This document shows, piece by piece, positions 42,366 through 53,526 of a stretch of 64,000 bases of DNA. The notes beneath the pieces were generated by a model. It was not told the DNA's origin and searched no databases. It saw only the letters and a list, made by a program, of their open reading frames with translations. This DNA is from Mesaphorura yosii (Eukaryota; Arthropoda; Collembola; Poduromorpha; Tullbergiidae): assembly GCA_009869945.1 (NCBI GenBank), contig WIXG01000119.1, positions 1 to 64,000 of the forward strand, written 5' to 3'. Both the position numbers and the translations under genes were made by a program. The first letter of the stretch is position 1. Each line of letters begins with the position of its first letter.

Positions 42366-43943
42366 ATGGTAAGGATTTCCTCAACCAATTGTCGGTAGAC
42401 AGCAGTTGCCTGATTGTTCGTTTTCTCAGGATAACTCATACGAAGAGGAGCCCAAAATCACACTTTTTCCCACACGACTCCGTGAGTTTGAGGAGAAGAA
42501 TAATTTGGTGTTTCAGCATTTGCTCTCTGCAAAGAACATGCGAAGAAACAGTGACATTTCTAGCTTGAACTTTGGAGATCAGTACACAAGAAGGAAATCA
42601 TGCACGGAGGTTACGAAACGAATTACTTGCACGTTGGCGCAGAGTCCCAACATTCTCTGACAACATAACCTAATTTCCCACTTGATTTATTTGTTTTAGG
42701 TGGACGTGATGGACTACGATGAAGAGAAATTCGACGGTAAGTTGAAAGATTTCGCAAACTCTTCTGCAGAATTTAAAAGGAAAAGGTCATACACAAACCG
42801 CAAGTTCCATACACACAAAGCGTCATCATCGCATATGACAGGACACATGCCAGGAATTTTCATTCATTTCTCTTGTTGAGATACAAAAGTAGAAGCTACC
42901 GTTCGTCTTCCTTGTACGCAAGGAGAAACTTTTGTTTATGATTATAATCTGTGTTGGCTGTCATCGCGTTCATTATCTCTTCACCAGCCGCAGCCTCGCA
43001 GCAAAGCTTAACTTATTTTCCTCCTTAGCGTACATATTTTCATAGTTTTTGCAATGCATTCGGGCATCTGGAAATCACTCGTGCGTTCTCAACAGAATAA
43101 TATTTGGGCTTGAGTTCCTGTGCTGATTTTAATTAATGATCAATGCTATACATCAATTAATACTTACGCTCATGATTTTTGTTGTTTTCTAGTCATGAGC
43201 AACGTATTCAGAAGAAACTCGATAGTCACAACGGACAAGCGAACTGGATGCATGCAAGTGCTTCAAACGAAGCTCATCCCTCTGATCTTCAAGAGAATGG
43301 GTCAAGATTACGACCAGAAGCAACTGGAACGATACATCAAATCAAACGACCCAAGAGGTATGATTCCCATGCTTGCTTCTTATTTACGAACCTCATACAT
43401 CATTGCTGTTTACATATGCACTTGCTCTGAATTTGGTGTCAATGTTTAAAGATCTGTTGACGAATGCGTGGTTGAATAGACGAAACCGGCTTGCACTTTT
43501 CTAGTGATGCGTGTTCTTGCTAGCCTGTTAATCACTCATTTCATTTCTTTTGGCTTTCGACAGTTCTGCAGAGCAATGTATGGTTTCTCACTACAAATTT
43601 TCTGTTCGTCTGCTTACCAGACCTTAACCCGAAAAAAATTCAAAGAGATAAAAGCATTTTTGAACCAAAATCAAGTGCATTTTTTGGATCTTTTGTGTTC
43701 GTCAATGCCAAAAACCAGAGAAGCTCAAAAGCAATGACAAAGATGCTGTTTGTTATTTCAGGTCTTGGAGTTGTCGACTTCGATGGGTATCAAAGGATAT
43801 TTATCCATTTCGTGAGGAACCCACATGCCGTCGAAAAGGCAAGGGCAGAAGAATTCAGGTTCGCCAACTTGATCAATGAATACAGAAATGATTCTGAAAA
43901 CTCGGAGAACTCTTCTTCGCCGGACCTGTCAGACTCCGAATAA
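42366..43943 (+). CDS. Troponin-C N-lobe-like small protein 1 (long, acidic tail)
   Basis: Predicted 128 residues. Exons 42366-42368 (ATG only), 42700-42736, 43193-43357, 43762-43943. The main body follows the N-lobe of arthropod troponin C: helix VMSNVFRRNS, degenerate loop, then KLIPLIFKRMGQDYDQKQLERYI, a second loop NDPRGLGVVDFDG and FQRIF/VRNPHAVEKARAEEF. The second loop has Asp at position 1 but Arg at 3 and Gly at 12, where calcium-binding EF-hands carry Glu, so calcium binding is probably lost. In place of the LLTPEDF-type end of its sisters it has a serine/acidic tail (SENSENSSSPDLSDSE). Introns 2 and 3 are both phase 1, as in the sisters. Poly(A) signals lie at 44570 and 44585. It is the most diverged copy. 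Function unknown; a partner of the muscle thin filament is one speculative idea. Confidence 0.75.
42430..42660 (+). CDS. Possible alternative terminal exon of gene 1 (77-residue protein)
   Basis: Inside the first intron of the preceding gene, a good acceptor (TTTTCTCAG) opens a frame that continues exactly from the ATG-only exon 42366-42368 and runs 76 codons to a stop. The product would be rich in Arg, Glu and Ser, with a segment FEEKNNLVFQHLLSAKN that recalls the F-x-F-K-H-L-L end of the sister proteins. It has no start codon of its own, so it would depend on the shared first exon. It could be a true second isoform, an eroded terminal exon, or chance. No transcript evidence was available. 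Confidence 0.35.
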   Translation, partial: DNSYEEEPKITLFPTRLREFEEKNNLVFQHLLSAKNMRRNSDISSLNFGDQYTRRKSCTEVTKRITCTLAQSPNIL

Positions 43944-44569
43944 ATCCGGAAGCAAGTGCGAATCTCTTTCATTTGTACTTTATATTCATTAAGAATCTGC
44001 GCTTTACTTTAGAAGTAGATAAAAGATCGTTAAGCAAACTCAATTATTATTTGATTCTCGTAGCTGTAGGAGTAGAATGGAACGAAATGTAATTGCAAAT
44101 CAGAACTTTACGGCGACACCAGGAAAGCAATTATACGTGAATAGTATAGAATCTCATGTTTATTTTGATTTCTAGACAGCGATGCACAATTGTACCTTGA
44201 TTTAAAGATGAGATATTGCATTGTCTGCAATATTAGACATTAGAATTAGTCACGCGTACCTATTCTCATATCCTAAGTAGATTACAAGTAGGACATGTTA
44301 GATTAGAAGTCCAACACAAAATTATTTTGTTGGATTGCGGCGTCAACGGTCAAGTCAACCATTCTTGTAAGAAAGATTGTACCTAAACCTAATTAGTATA
44401 AAAATTGTGTGTACTCAAGCTAAATTAGTATTAGAAGCAATCCAAGCAATTATTTTCTGAAGAAATATTCTCTGTACTAACGGCTTGAAATTCGAGATTG
44501 GCTCGTTCGGACTAAAGATTTGGTTACCGTTTGTTTGAATCAAAAGGTCCTGGCACAGAAATACGATTG

Positions 44570-44590
44570 AATAAACAACCAGTTAATAAA
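44570..44590 (+). terminator. Two AATAAA poly(A) signals of troponin-C-like gene 1
   Basis: AATAAA at 44570-44575 and again at 44585-44590. They imply a 3' UTR of about 0.63 kb, longer than in the sister genes. Confidence 0.6.
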
Positions 44591-46829
44591 ACCTGAATAT
44601 TACTGAACAAAGGACTCTAACCCTGAGGCACGTGGACGACGAAAGTGTGAAACTGATTTTCTTTGCCAAAATCATCATGTGTCATAATGTCTAGGCCTCC
44701 TCGGTTTTATTACTGTACTCCCTCAGATTACGACATGCGGATGACAATTCTGAGCTGGCATGCACATTGCATGAATCGTGCCACACACACTTTTAAAGGC
44801 AATATTTTCTCGTGTCGTTGACTCGTCTGAATTGTGGTGATTCTATCAAACGACAACTCAACTGCGGAACAATAAAAAATTTACAATTCGGTCTCATTCT
44901 TTCTTAACGCAAAAATAATTGATAATTTGAGTTTAATGGATTTACGGAAAGCGCAAATCGGAACAAGTTAGTGTCACAGTTGCGTTTTGGAACATCGGTG
45001 AATTAGACGACGCGGAAAGTGAGCTGAGTGAAATTCAGTTGAGTTTGCCAAATTTAAGACGTCATAAAAATTATAAAATCAGTCATGCTTGCCTAATGAT
45101 GTTCTTTCTAAAACGCGTAAAACAAGAAAGGTCGTATTCAAAATCGTTAACCGATTTTACTCCTCAAAGCGAAGGTTTGCGGTTGCAGTTGCAGAACATG
45201 GAACAAATTCTGCCAGGCAGTCACGAGGGCTCGATATGACACGTGTGCAATGTGCAAGTCTGAGATCCGAAATAAAGCTTAAATTAATTGGCACACACTC
45301 ATGTGGGTAGCGAATTAGACAATGTCTTGGACTGTTTTATTTACTTGCTCAGGTCGTGTCAACATTCTTTCACATTCCGTGCTTGGCATCCACTCTTCAT
45401 ATGAACTATGAAATGGGCGAATGAATAAATCTTGGCTTCGTCGTCAACATTGAACTCTAAATCTCATCAGATTGAGACAAGATAAAAGCTTTTTGATGTG
45501 CCCGAAACTTCTTTGGAACAAATAATTACATAAGAGTGCATTCTATCGCATCCGGATGTTTCTGGTTTTGTGTTGTAACTGCGTTATTATGCTGTACTTT
45601 AATCTTGTGTATACCTTCGTGCTACAAAAGTAGGATCATGTCGAGTCCATTTCGGTCTAGTTACTGCTAGTTGCTACTAGCAAAGCTTGAAAACGGCGAA
45701 AGTTCTTTACACAAGAAAGTAATTCATTCAGTCATGTGGCACAGTTGGCTACCGGACAAGAAATCTCTAATTGAATCAAGATCACTTTCTGGTAGTACCT
45801 AATTGACCTATTGTGTAGTACGCAAAATGTTGTCGTTAACCTAGTAATCTCTTGTCTCTTGATTTATGTGATCTAGAAACAAAGCAGCATGCAGTAATAA
45901 AATCTCACGACGCATTACATCATAACAATTAAGATAATGCGACCTACGACAGCATAACATTTATTGCGCGGCGCGCTGTGCCTTACAAATTGTAAACTAG
46001 TTCATGAACAGAGGGCTCACATTGAAAACAGATAAAAAAAGCCATCGGTGAAGAAATAAAGTAGGCGTTTGAACGAAACTATTTCATTTCGTGTTCTTGT
46101 ACTCGTAATAAGAACAAATTGTTGCTACTCTCCGCCAGATTTATAGCGTGCAGTTCCGAAACGTAATAATTGATTAGTGAGACGCGACAGCGGGAATGTA
46201 GGCTAATATCCCACATGCAAACGCTAAAGACATCTTCTTGAGTATCCGCAACATATTTGCCATTTCAACTCCAGGAACTACTTCGGAATAGCAACAATTC
46301 TGACCCAAAATGTGCTCACATACCTTTGCTTGGCTAGAACTTTCTTCACGACAAATGGCTTGTTTTGCTCATTTTATCATGTCTGCTCAATTCTAAATTT
46401 CAAACACTCGGAATAAATAATACCTTGCCATTACCTAGAAATGTCTATTTAATTTCTCGGTGGTATTGCCAGCGAGAGAGACTGCTCGCACCATTTCGTC
46501 GGCCATTACCGTCAGTCACTCATCTGTTTCTTTAATTTTTCGCATGCCATTTTGATAAAACGACTTCATGTATTATGCGGACGGATCGCAAGAGATTCCA
46601 TGTTAACCCATAGTCAAAACATGAAAAGTATGAAGTCGAATTCCCTTTGGACATTTGTTCCTGTCAAACTGCTTCCGTCTATCGAATTAGCAAGCACGAT
46701 GAACTCCTCTTCATAGAGATTCATATGCTGAATCTAAATAAATTAGCCCCAGCCTCTTGATACCGGGTCATGAAAGAGAAATTGAGGTCAAAGGTTGTCA
46801 ATCATTAACGTGTTAATCTGCTTCACCAG

Positions 46830-46845
46830 CCCAGTATATACTGGG
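46830..46845. repeat. 16-base perfect palindrome
   Basis: CCCAGTATATACTGGG equals its own reverse complement. It is followed by two nearby copies of AGCTATTTAG (about 46852 and 46869). Could be a dimeric factor site; no function is shown. Confidence 0.6.
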
Positions 46846-48604
46846 ATTAATCAGCTATTTAGTGACAAGCTATTTAGCCTCCAAATAGCGGTGAGGAGGT
46901 TCAATTATGCGTGAAATGAAATAGAAGTCACTGGCTTTTTGCATAATTCGCAATCAAAGCGGGTCGTCCAAACAGATCGATGGCAGTTGATGCGGGTTTA
47001 CCCTTTGTTACTTGTGCGTTGACTTCAAAGTTGGCAAGCTGAAAGCTGAAAACATAAATAGTAGCATCAACTCCATGTCTGGTTTGCTTTCCTTATCAGT
47101 TTGGAATTAGAAACGCGATTTCACCAAATACGACAGCAATAGCTTGGATCAGCGATACTTAAGTATGACTGCCACAGAGCTATCTGGCTGCAGAAACTCA
47201 TTCTAACTGATCTCGCCGCTGTTCTATTCCTACTCGAATAAAGTATGGCTCCTTGCCATCTTATGCCACAGAAATGCACTTGTTCAACTGCTAGGGCAAA
47301 AAATTTCTAGAACCACTGCTTGAGCGTGCTGGTGTCTATCTTCCACCAAACTCTGACTCTCGGATTCTCTATTGTGGCTTCACTGGAATTGATTGAAATT
47401 GGAGAAATGAAGTGGAGTCACAAATGACCAGTATCAGATTCTAATTCTTGAATGTGAAACAAAACATCCACGAATTTAAACATACATAACACTCGAATTA
47501 ATGGCTTTGGCTTTGACACAACTTTTGTTAGTCGTGGTGTGAGCAAGCAGAGGTAGTTTAATGAGAAAGCAATTGGCAAATTGAGAGCATCAATCCAAAG
47601 GTGTTGCATACAATACAATCTTATGAATCGAGTAAAGCGTCTATGTATTTCTGCCTGCATTAACACGCAGAATTTCAATATCAACTTCACTAAGCTAACT
47701 CCGTAGTTCTGAACTTATTACTAGTTCTATTTTTATCCTAATCAAGCGGTCTTTGCGAGGACGATCTCAATGAAGTCAGCGAAAGGATAGGTGAAAAGAA
47801 CGTGGGAGTTCTGCAATGAGTCACGCGAATCAACTCACTCACTCATTCTTATTTCTCGAACAGAGTTTTGAATTCTCCCATTCATAATTCGCTGATCGTT
47901 GATCAGCTACATTCTGATAACATGATTTGCACTGTGTCAAATGAAAAGTCGTTTAATAGCTTGATTTCTATTTTATATTAGAGTTTTTGCACACACAATC
48001 TCAATACTTCGATCGGGACGTTTCGGATTGGAGTATAGAACGTAAACTCAGTTCTTGTTTGAGTGAGTGTTGTGCGCAATTAATTGCTTCTTCGTAGTAA
48101 TAATGCATATTTCATTCACAAAACGTCGGCAGAATACTTGAAATCACTCTGGCATAGGGAATATTAGAAGCATACAGAGTATCACTCTACCACTTTCATT
48201 TGATGTAGGCCTAGCACTGAGAATGCAGTCGTACATGACAAGGTCAGGTGTGTCATTAATGATTTCATTTTTAGAAATCTGGCACAACATAGTACGCGCG
48301 CTCATATTCCTTCCCAACACTTTCTGCGCAGCAAATTCTTCAAAATTTTCCAGTAAACAAGTCGTGAGATAGGTCAAGACAAGATATAAACATAAACACC
48401 ATTTCGCTGGTTACATAACGTTTGTTTTGGTCCTGGCTTGCCCGACTGACGCCCGGAAGAAAATACGGCGTAAAAATCGAGCCTGCTTACTTTCGGTTTT
48501 ATTCAAGGAAGACTGTTGGCAACTTCACCTTTTCAGCAAGTCGTACGCGGTGTTACTGTGTACTTTCTTTCTTTGAAATCAAGAGCATCGTTAAATGCCA
48601 TGCA

Positions 48605-48641
48605 TATATAAAGACACTGGTTCAGCGAGAATTTATCAGTC
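48605..48641 (+). promoter_or_regulatory. TATA box and TCAGTC initiator of troponin-C-like gene 2
   Basis: TATATAAAG at 48605-48613 and TCAGTC at 48636-48641; the A of the initiator is 33 bases from the first T of the box. This is a textbook arthropod core promoter and points to strong, regulated expression. Confidence 0.8.
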
Positions 48642-48754
48642 TTCGTCAGTATCAAGAAAAGAGCAACACACAAGCACATATCGCCGATTAAAGAGATTCA
48701 TTTCTAAACCAAACGTAGCCAACAATAAATCATCGCGTACTTTTCGAGCACAAA

Positions 48755-49247
48755 ATGGCTGAAAAGGCTGACAAGAAAAACAGTAAGTAAGCTGTGATAA
48801 CTGTTGCAGGTTCAACTTATTACGATTACTAATTGTAGTGTTTGTGTGTATTGTTTCTTGAATTTTTGCAGTGGTGCGAAATGCTTTCCGTCGTTCATCC
48901 TCTGCAGAGGAAGACGGAAAGATACTGATGGTTGAAGTGGACATGGTGCCCACGATTCTGAACCGCATGGGACAAAAAGTGGACGAGAAGAAGTTGATGC
49001 ATTACATTGACAAACATATCGACACAGAGCGTAAGTCATTTTCGAATTCATTAGTCAAGGTGTACACAGCTGATTTCTCATTCGTTCCGATTACGTCCTT
49101 TCCGTAGACACTGGGCATCTGGACTACAATAAATTCACAAAAGTCTGTGAAAAGTTTCTCACTGACGCTGCCCAGTTGGACAAGATCAAGGGAGATGACT
49201 TTCTGTTCAAGCATTTGCTGACTCGGGAAGACTTCACCAACCCGTGA
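48755..49247 (+). CDS. Troponin-C N-lobe-like small protein 2
   Basis: Predicted 108 residues. Exons 48755-48782, 48872-49030, 49108-49247, both introns phase 1. After a charged start (MAEKADKKN) come VRNAFRRSSSAEEDGK (first helix and loop), VEVDMVPTILNRMGQKVDEK (second helix/linker), HYIDKHIDTEHTGHLDYNKF (second EF-hand) and a closing GDDFLFKHLLTREDFTNP. The middle part aligns well by eye with MVGTILRLLGHQLDQETLDE of arthropod troponin C, but the C-terminal calcium lobe is missing. The second loop keeps D at 1, T at 5, G at 6 and D at 9 but has Lys at 12. Its closest sister is the next gene, with about two thirds of residues alike by eye. The ATG here is not split from the coding exon. Confidence 0.85.
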
Positions 49248-49406
49248 ACACAGCGCAACACACTGATTTACTGATTTCTGTATCTTATGTATGATTCACT
49301 TAGACGAAATCCTGACTTTATGTAAGTTTGGAATTGTTATCAATTGCTGTTTACAGAAGTACCATTTGTCTTATGGATTTCACTTCGAATCTGGATTAAA
49401 TGTGTG

Positions 49407-49412
49407 AATAAA
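49407..49412 (+). terminator. Poly(A) signal of troponin-C-like gene 2
   Basis: AATAAA 160 bases after the stop codon. Confidence 0.75.
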
Positions 49413-49995
49413 CTTATTTTGTCATTTGTTGGGAATTGAATTTCGAGTTTTATCGAATCGGGAAGCATGTACAATTTTTTCGGGAATACGTATTTTCTTC
49501 CTCTCTTTAGGGTTCTTTGTCAATGCACATGCATAGGTGCAAGTAGTCCATCAGAGCACTTGGGTGGGTTAATTGTCATCTGCGTACATAGATTTTGTGC
49601 TAAATTGATACGCTATTTAACTGAACAAGAAACAACACCACTTGGCAGCGGTTCAAACTTGGCTCAACGTTTAAGGTCGCAGGCTTTCAGTTTCAGGCCC
49701 GGCTCACGTTTACAAAACAGTGTAAACAAAGAAAGACTATAAGACCATGCAGACGTGATCGAAGTCTCGCGTCTATTCGAACATACATGTAGAATTTTCA
49801 AAGCAAAAATAATTTCGGGCATACCACACAAATTGCGCAATTCTGGAAGATGAATGAATGAATGATGAAGTTCGACGTGTATGACACAAATTGATCTTAT
49901 GTTTGCTTCGGAGAAAGCTTTGGCAAACCTCATCTTTGTAGCAGCGTACGTGCCTTCTCGCACCTACACAATTGCGAACAACTGTTGCATGAGGT
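49413..49995. other. Spacer between troponin-C-like genes 2 and 3
   Basis: A 91-codon frame at 49467-49742 has no domain and no upstream ATG-type support. The only functional-looking element is the promoter at the right end. Confidence 0.5.
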
Positions 49996-50033
49996 TATAA
50001 AAGAGCGACTAAACTGGTTAAATATTATCAGTC
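49996..50033 (+). promoter_or_regulatory. TATA box and TCAGTC initiator of troponin-C-like gene 3
   Basis: TATAAAAG at 49996-50003 and TCAGTC at 50028-50033, with spacing nearly identical to gene 2. The word ATTTATCAGTC of gene 2 and ATTATCAGTCAAG here suggest the promoters were duplicated with the genes. Confidence 0.8.
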
Positions 50034-50158
50034 AAGCAAACTTCGTGGAGCATTAACAAAGGAAGCTAAGAAGCTAACTTAACGCCTAGTCAAATTCAAT
50101 CCATTCTCGAAGTCAAATAAACACTTTTCATTCAACGCTTCAGGAAGAAAAGGAAGAA

Positions 50159-50632
50159 ATGGCAACTGATAGGAAAACCAGTAATTATCAAGAAATTCAA
50201 AGCCTCTCCACTATGAAATCAAGAATCTACTATTGAGTTAATTTGTAATATTTTTCGGTTTCAGTTGTGCGAAATGCGTTCCGGCGCTCATCGTCCACCG
50301 AGCATGACAAGCACGACAAGGTGCTAATGGTTGAAGTAAACATGATGCCGACAATTCTGAATCGAATGGGACAAAAGGTGGATGAAAAGAGACTCATGCA
50401 GTTTATTGAAGGGATCAACACCGAGCGTAAGTCTAATAAAAATTGTCACACTGTGGTACCAACTGCAAAGCATATGATGGTTTTTGTAACAGATTCTGGC
50501 TACTTGGACTTCGACAAGTTCACACGAGTTTGTGACAAGTTTCTCACGAATCCTGCAATGCTGGAGAAAGTAAAAGGAGACGACTTTAGCTTTAAGCATT
50601 TGCTGACTCCCGAGGACTTTATTAATCCGTGA
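50159..50632 (+). CDS. Troponin-C N-lobe-like small protein 3
   Basis: Predicted 107 residues. Exons 50159-50180, 50265-50426, 50493-50632, both introns phase 1. Sequence order: MATDRKT, VRNAFRRSSSTEHDKHDK, VEVNMMPTILNRMGQKVDEK, INTEHSGYLDFDKF, then KGDDFSFKHLLTPEDFINP at the C-terminus. Position 1 of the second EF-loop is Asn and position 12 is Lys, so a canonical calcium site is not expected. Nearest relative is gene 2, only 1 kb upstream, which suggests a recent tandem duplication. The first loop is two to three residues longer than in gene 2 (extra His/Asp/Lys). No signal peptide or membrane segment, so a cytosolic protein is expected. Function unknown. Confidence 0.85.
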
Positions 50633-50758
50633 AGGACATCATGAAATTGGTTATTTTTTCGTAACTCAACTCTGGATAGTAGAATTGTTATTGCTTTGCA
50701 AATGGTCACCAGGCTTTTCATTATTGCTGACTACCTGATGTTTATGTTGGAAGACGTG

Positions 50759-50764
50759 AATAAA
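50759..50764 (+). terminator. Poly(A) signal of troponin-C-like gene 3
   Basis: AATAAA 127 bases after the stop codon. Confidence 0.75.
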
Positions 50765-51001
50765 ACACTGCTTCATTATGTCAACTCCACTTGTGCGACA
50801 AGTCTCTGAAATTATTCTTGCAACAAACGCACGTGCGGCTTGGAATAAATGTTGTCATGTACCCACCAAGCTTCAGACAAACAAATTCGGGAGGAGGCCT
50901 TAGAAGTCAGCCCGGATCCACACATAGCATAACCAAGAAATGCGATAAATGGGTGTATAGCGTGTAGTTCGAACGAATTTATCCCTGCTCGACTCGCAAA
51001 A

Positions 51002-52622
51002 ATGGAGGACAAGATCAGAATAGGTAGTGGAAAGATCATTGAGAAGGCGGAAATTGAGCTTAGCGTAAGCCATTAACTCCTATTTTCCGTTCTCCAAGCG
51101 TCCAGCACCTTTCTGTTTATAATATTTAGGCGCGGAGATATTCATTCGTTCAAAGTTTTTCTGTGCCGTGTCTAATCATTGAAGAATTAAGAAAGCACAA
51201 CGATGCAATGGAAAAGATGTATGCGGAGAAATACAAGATTAAGAATGAGGACGTTCGCGCAAAGAACTATTTTAGTTTACGCATCGAAAAAATTTGGCTG
51301 AGTGCAGGAAGATTTCAAACAACCTTTGAAGATGGAGCAAGCGCCAACTGGTTAACAAGTCTATAAGTCTGAAGAAACTTCTTGATGATGAGTCAATCTT
51401 TCGCTCTACGCAGGCTCATCAAGTTTACAATTACAAAGGATGCGCAAGGAAGGGAACACTTGACAGTTTATATATGCTTGACTGGATACGCTGGCGTCGG
51501 CGCCACCACTGAAGCCACCCCAGGCCTTAATGCTCTCTACCAAGTGTCGATTCTTGATTCCGCTGGAAGCCAAGTATATCAGAAAAGTAAGCCATACAAA
51601 GAGAAGTGTGCAATGATTGTTGATGTTGCATTGTTGTTTATGTGTCAGGTAGTGCAATTCGTCGTTTTAGCTTTCAAAGCACGCCGAGTTGGGGCTGGCA
51701 ATACTACATCCCCGTACACAAATTGGGACGGGCACACGAGCACATTTCGTTTCGAGCCAGAATGTGGACGATGAAAGATGAAGGGCAAAATGATGTTCCT
51801 GATGTACGTGTGCATTTGATTGCCCACTGCCCTCTTATTTTTCAGTCTGTCAATTGATAACAATCTTTGCCCTCTTTGCAGCAGGGCATTACCGTAATCA
51901 GTGCTGGTGGAGACTCAAATGAGGCTACTGTCACTACCGGTGCCTGGTTTACAGATGATAACTGGGATTTGATCATCGAGTGTACCCAGGCCTCATTTCG
52001 AGCTCATCGAGCAATTCTCGCAAGTAACTCGTCTAATAATTCTGCAATGTACTTATTAATCTGAATTCTGATTTTTAATGTAATATCCATAGCGGCTTCT
52101 CCAGTACTTGCCACCATGACCGAATCCCCGAGGCTCCAGGAAGTCCACCAAATGAACAGAAAGAGATACAAGATCAGCATGACCAACTCTGATACTGATA
52201 CAGCCATAGTCGAAAAGATCCTCGAGTTTTGCTATACACGGAATACGGTCGTATTTGAAGATACTTCGCAATGCGCCAAATTATGCGAGATTGGTTTCAA
52301 TTGGCAAATGAAGGAGCTGACGAAAGAAGCGTTTCTGCAGTTATCAAAGCCGGATAGATTGGATCTGGTGAATTTCCCCTTCATCTTTCTGAGATCGGAG
52401 TACGTTCGCGATCAGCCTGACGCACTTCGGAATGTGGAAGAATTTATTGTAAAGTAAGCGCGTAATTTTGTTGATGATCACCTGGTGCTGTGCTGGGTTG
52501 GAACTCTTTGCTTTCATTTCTTCCGTAGAAATCATACTGAACTCAAAAAACTAAACGAGTTTCCAGAATTGATGAGGCGCGACGGAATTGCTCAAATTTA
52601 CGCGTCAATCCTCTTTAAATAA
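51002..52622 (+). CDS. MATH-BTB domain protein (SPOP-like substrate adaptor)
   Basis: Predicted 402 residues. Exons 51002-51064, 51130-51350, 51414-51586, 51649-51803, 51882-52023, 52093-52453, 52529-52622, frame kept throughout. A MATH/TRAF-like region (about 60-185) shows YFSLRIEKIWLSAGRFQTTF, NWLIKFTITKDAQGREHLTV and SWGWQYYIPVHKLG. A BTB/POZ region (about 220-330) shows NWDLIIECTQASFRAHRAIL, SPVLATM and FCYTRNTVVFED. Short C-terminal helices follow. Proteins of this layout bind substrates through MATH and the cullin-3 ubiquitin ligase through BTB; that role is by family. The short N-terminal part before MATH is unusual for SPOP itself. Exon 5 has a NAGNAG acceptor (GCAGCAG), so one residue may vary. 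Poly(A) signal is probably ATTAAA at 52672. It separates two groups of troponin-C-like genes together with ARMC3. Confidence 0.85.
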
Positions 52623-52671
52623 CACAAAAGTTTGGTGTAAACAATGAGCGCGTAAACTTACCCACATGAAA

Positions 52672-52677
52672 ATTAAA
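52672..52677 (+). terminator. Variant poly(A) signal ATTAAA of the MATH-BTB gene
   Basis: ATTAAA 50 bases after the stop; no AATAAA was seen nearby. Confidence 0.45.
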
Positions 52678-53526
52678 CCTGGATTAGTTCTTTCTCTTGC
52701 TACTTGGAAAACTACGCAGTTGATCTTGTCTGGTGTTATTTGTATACGAATAGTTATGACAGGCTACATAAATGATTGTTGTTTACATAATCTCATCAGT
52801 TACTTCCTTTGCATACTCTGCAGCTGCAATCTGCAGTGGTAGCTGCGCAGCTAACGTCTTCCTGGTCTAACTTTGGCAGTAAGCCAAAATTTAATGCATG
52901 CACACGGCACATCGGTTGACTTCTCCGGTTTGAGTCATTACTCTGAAGAGAGTTCGAAAGAGCTGTAAACACAAAGTCTATTTTTAGTAACAGTTAGTTA
53001 ACATTTGTCTGTCCTCAGTGCAAACCAGCTTGAGTCACACAAGCCGTCAGAAATCTTTGATTCCTTTGCAACCATGATCGATTTTTCAAATTGGAATCAA
53101 AGATTCGTTGCTTATGATTTCGATCATCTAGAAATGCTTCTCAACCACAAAGACTCATTGCGCAATACTGTTGAATGCTGTTACTTGGCTTGGCTTTTCG
53201 AAGAAAATGGATTTCATTCGGTTCGACAAGACAGGTCTAGCAAATCACTTCCATAGCACTTTCTAAGACAACGCGGACATCTAAGCGGATTGATTGAAGG
53301 ACCTTGGATCTATTGATGCAAAGTTTTTCGACGAAATTGTAATATACAATATACAATTTACTAGCGTCCATTAACTTTGTAATGATGCTTGTGTGAAAAT
53401 TAAAAGCTTCAGTGTCAGTTTCAACACGCGAAAGAATTCATGGATCCTGCCTGTGATGTCAAATTTCAATGCACTTGAATTTAAGATACCAGCGTGATTA
53501 GCTAAGAATTCAAAGATTTCGTTAAA
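52678..53526. other. Spacer between the MATH-BTB gene and ARMC3
   Basis: An open stretch at about 53017-53256 begins after a possible splice acceptor (GTCCTCAG) and encodes a non-repetitive sequence, but it has no ATG start, no recognisable domain and no partner exon. No TATA box was identified for ARMC3. Confidence 0.4.

Larger units (their letters stand above)
43944..48604. other. Gene-free stretch between troponin-C-like genes 1 and 2
   Basis: The first 650 bases are the likely 3' UTR of gene 1. The rest shows no supported coding exon; a 90-codon minus-strand frame at 47418-47690 has no domain pattern. A perfect 16-base palindrome lies at 46830-46845. No further copy or fragment of the small-protein family was recognised. 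Confidence 0.5.

Noticed and set aside
53017-53256. Open exon-like stretch after a possible acceptor, upstream of ARMC3
   Set aside because: No ATG, no partner exon and no recognisable domain; could be an eroded gene but cannot be supported.
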